Shown in pieces: positions 5,135-6,979 of a stretch of DNA of 6,979 nucleotides. The notes below the pieces were generated by a model. That model had not been told where the DNA came from and made no database searches. It saw only the letters and a list, made by a program, of their open reading frames with translations. The translations under genes were made by a program, and so were the position numbers. Origin of the DNA: DAIPHL01 sp036771375. Its GTDB lineage: Bacteria; Synergistota; Synergistia; Synergistales; Synergistaceae. The stretch's first letter is position 1, and each line of letters begins with the position of its first letter. The stretch covers positions 1 through 6,979 of the forward strand of contig DAIPHL010000119.1 in assembly GCA_036771375.1 (NCBI GenBank), in the 5' to 3' direction.

Positions 5135-6460
5135 CTACATGAAGATCTCCTTGGCCACGAAGACCACGGCGAGCACCCACATGATGGCGCTCACATCCTT
5201 GGCGCGCCCGGAGATCAGCTTCACGGCCGCATAGCTGATGATCGCGAACTCGATGCCGGTCGCGATGCTGTAGGTAAAGGGCATCACGAAGACGGCGATG
5301 ATGGAGGGGAGCAGCTCCGTCCAATCGTCAAAGCTGATCTTGCCTATGCTCATCATCATGTAGGCTCCGACGAAGATCAGGGCCGGCGCCGTCGCACAGG
5401 CCGGCACGATGCTGATGATCGGGTTGAAGAAGATCGCGAGCAAAAAGAGCACGGAGGTGACCAGGGCGGTAAGCCCCGTCCTGCCTCCCACGCCGACTCC
5501 ACTTGCGCTCTCCACATAGGACGTCACCGTGGAGACGCCGAGGATCGCGCCCGCGGTCGTTCCGACGGCGTCCGCCATCAGGGCCTCGCGGGCCTTCGGC
5601 AGGTTACCCCGTTCGTCCAGCAATCCTGCACGCCCGGAGACGCCGATCACCGTGCCCACCGTGTCGAAGAAGTCCACGAAGAAAAACGTGAAGACGACGA
5701 GCCAGAAGTTCACCACCGCCGGATTGGAGAAATCGAAGCCGACGAGCGAAAAATCCATCTTCCAGAAGATGGGAGCGATGGAGGGAGGCATGGAGAGGAT
5801 CGACTGGGGAAGAGGCGCCAGTTTAAGCGGGATCGCCACCACCGTCGTGATGATGATCCCCCACAGGATGGCACCGCGTATCTTCATGCTCTCCATGGCG
5901 CCGATCACCACTAGGCCGAGCACGGTCAAAAGCGCGGGAAGGTTGCTCTTCAACCCCCCATACGTAACGAGCGTCGCCGGATTGTCCACCACGAGTCCAC
6001 TGCTCTGAAAACCGATGAACGCGATAAAAAGACCGATTCCCGCCGATATCCCGTATTTGATGGACATCGGTATGCCGTTGACGACGCTCTCCCTCACCCT
6101 GGTCAATGTGAGGAGGATAAAGAGGATGCCTTCGATGAATATCGCCGTCAACGCGACCTCCCAGGAAATCTTCATCCCCAGCACGACGGAGAAGACGAAG
6201 AACGCGTTCAAACCCATCCCGGAAGCGAGCGCGATCGGGTAGTTTGCCATGAACGCCATCAACACCGTGGCGAGGGCGGCCGCAAGACAGGTCGACACCA
6301 TCAGCGCTCCAAACGGCATTCCCGTCTTCGAGAGCAGCCCCGGATTCACGAATATGATGTACCCCATCGTCATAAACGTCGTGATCCCGGCGATGACCTC
6401 GGTGCGAACGTCCGTTTTCCGTTCGCTCAGCTTAAACTGTCGTTCAAGCCATTCATTCAT
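5135..6460 (-). CDS. AzgA-type purine (adenine/guanine/hypoxanthine) permease, NCS2 family
   Basis: A 441-residue inner-membrane transporter made almost wholly of hydrophobic segments, at the usual length for the AzgA/PbuG branch of nucleobase permeases. It opens with a short charged cytosolic stretch (NEWLERQFKLSERKTDVRTE) and then the conserved AGITTFMTMGYIIFVNP. GMGLNAFF is at 81-88. The family signature runs from VDFFDTVGT (262-270), which includes the substrate-site acidic residue region, through GLLDERGNLP to STVTSYVESASG (about 310-321) and GGRTGLTALVT. I chose ATG 6458-6460 because GGGAGG lies 9 nt upstream; an in-frame ATG at 6485-6487 has no ribosome-binding site. It lies 57 nt downstream of the adenine deaminase gene on the same strand, which suggests adenine or hypoxanthine as substrate, imported by proton symport as in the family. 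Exact base specificity cannot be settled from the sequence. Confidence 0.95.
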   Translation of the reverse strand: MNEWLERQFKLSERKTDVRTEVIAGITTFMTMGYIIFVNPGLLSKTGMPFGALMVSTCLAAALATVLMAFMANYPIALASGMGLNAFFVFSVVLGMKISWEVALTAIFIEGILFILLTLTRVRESVVNGIPMSIKYGISAGIGLFIAFIGFQSSGLVVDNPATLVTYGGLKSNLPALLTVLGLVVIGAMESMKIRGAILWGIIITTVVAIPLKLAPLPQSILSMPPSIAPIFWKMDFSLVGFDFSNPAVVNFWLVVFTFFFVDFFDTVGTVIGVSGRAGLLDERGNLPKAREALMADAVGTTAGAILGVSTVTSYVESASGVGVGGRTGLTALVTSVLFLLAIFFNPIISIVPACATAPALIFVGAYMMMSIGKISFDDWTELLPSIIAVFVMPFTYSIATGIEFAIISYAAVKLISGRAKDVSAIMWVLAVVFVAKEIFM

Positions 6461-6517
6461 TTCACACAACCTCCCATCGATTTCCATGTCGTAAAATCAT
6501 AAAGACCCGTCGCGTTT

Positions 6518-6979
6518 TTATACGAAGAGATCAAGGACTCCCCCCTCCCCAAGGTTTACATACCCTCTGTCCGTCAATTTCAGCTCCGGTATGACCGACA
6601 GAGACAGGAAGCTCACGGCCATGAAGGGATGCTGGACCGTTGTTCCCAGTTCCCTTGCCGTCGACTCCATTCTCTCCATGCTTCCGGCGAGCTCGCCAGG
6701 GTTCATCAGGCTCATGAGACCGCCCACCGGCAACGGGAGCGACGCTATTATCTCACTTCCACGAGAAGCCGCAAGGCCTCCTCCGTTTCGTATCAGGCAA
6801 TTCAACGCCGTCGCGATCGAGCCGTCGTCGGCGCCGATCGCCATGAAATTGTGTGCATCGTGGGCAACCGAGGAGGCGATCGCTCCGAATTCGAGTCCGA
6901 GCCCGCAGACGAAGCCCACGGCGATCTCCCCGCTCCCTCTGTTCTTTTCCACGACGACCATCTTGAGAACACGCCGACC
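6518..6979 (-). CDS. ade: Adenine deaminase, C-terminal part (5' end outside window)
   Basis: The last 153 residues of a prokaryotic-type adenine deaminase (amidohydrolase superfamily), which converts adenine to hypoxanthine and ammonia. Recognisable conserved blocks are VVEKNRGSG, GFVCGLGLEFGAIASSVAHDAHNFMAIGADD (in which SSVAHDAHN is the family hallmark), LPLPVGGLMS, HPFMAVSFLSLSVIPELKLTDRGYV and the C-terminal VLDLFV. The frame is open to the right edge, so the metal-binding amidohydrolase core lies outside the window. The stop is TAA at 6518-6520, and the purine permease begins 57 nt later, giving a coherent uptake-plus-deamination operon. The promoter is not in the window. Nothing suggests truncation or frameshift in the visible part. 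Confidence 0.96.
   Translation of the reverse strand, partial: GRRVLKMVVVEKNRGSGEIAVGFVCGLGLEFGAIASSVAHDAHNFMAIGADDGSIATALNCLIRNGGGLAASRGSEIIASLPLPVGGLMSLMNPGELAGSMERMESTARELGTTVQHPFMAVSFLSLSVIPELKLTDRGYVNLGEGGVLDLFV

Noticed and set aside
5066..5914. A plus-strand open frame of 282 codons antisense to the purine permease.
   Set aside because: The product is a highly charged His/Asp/Arg/Gly-rich sequence, which is the usual antisense reading of a membrane protein in GC-rich DNA.
6461..6517. A possible internal promoter for the permease (TATGAT on the minus strand between ade and the permease).
   Set aside because: No -35-like hexamer lies at a suitable spacing, and the gap is short enough for simple cotranscription.

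Overview
The window looks like chromosomal DNA from a GC-rich, probably anaerobic and motile bacterium. No residue identifies the taxon outright. The leuS-holA order, the purine-salvage pair and a diiron oxygen sensor paired with a soluble chemoreceptor would suit a Synergistota-like anaerobe, but that placement is a tentative inference. Coding is dense and mostly on the minus strand. There are no RNA genes, mobile elements or CRISPR arrays that I can see, and no gene-free stretch exceeds 300 bases.

Reading the minus strand in its direction of transcription (right to left), the right end holds the 3' part of an adenine deaminase gene (ade, cut by the window edge). It is followed after 57 nt by an AzgA-type purine permease, and together they form a purine uptake and deamination operon closed by a modest terminator at 5108-5132. 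Next is a two-gene unit: a flavodoxin-less diiron beta-lactamase-fold protein of the ODP (oxygen-binding diiron protein) type, then a 281-residue cytoplasmic chemoreceptor with no membrane segment, HAMP or sensor domain. The two are joined by a stop/start junction. In Treponema denticola such a pair is known to sense oxygen and iron for chemotaxis, so this is the most interesting part of the window. A GC-rich 14-bp hairpin lies just upstream of the ODP ribosome-binding site.

A short convergent gap with two small hairpins separates the chemoreceptor gene from a single plus-strand gene, an 86-residue thioredoxin-fold protein with a CPHC active site. Its extended -10 promoter lies back to back with the promoter of leuS (leucyl-tRNA synthetase), and an inverted repeat sits between the two promoters. 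leuS runs leftward and is followed after 8 nt by the start of holA (DNA polymerase III delta subunit), cut by the left edge.

The high GC and codon bias create very long antisense open frames, including more than 800 codons opposite leuS. These have been left out as shadows.
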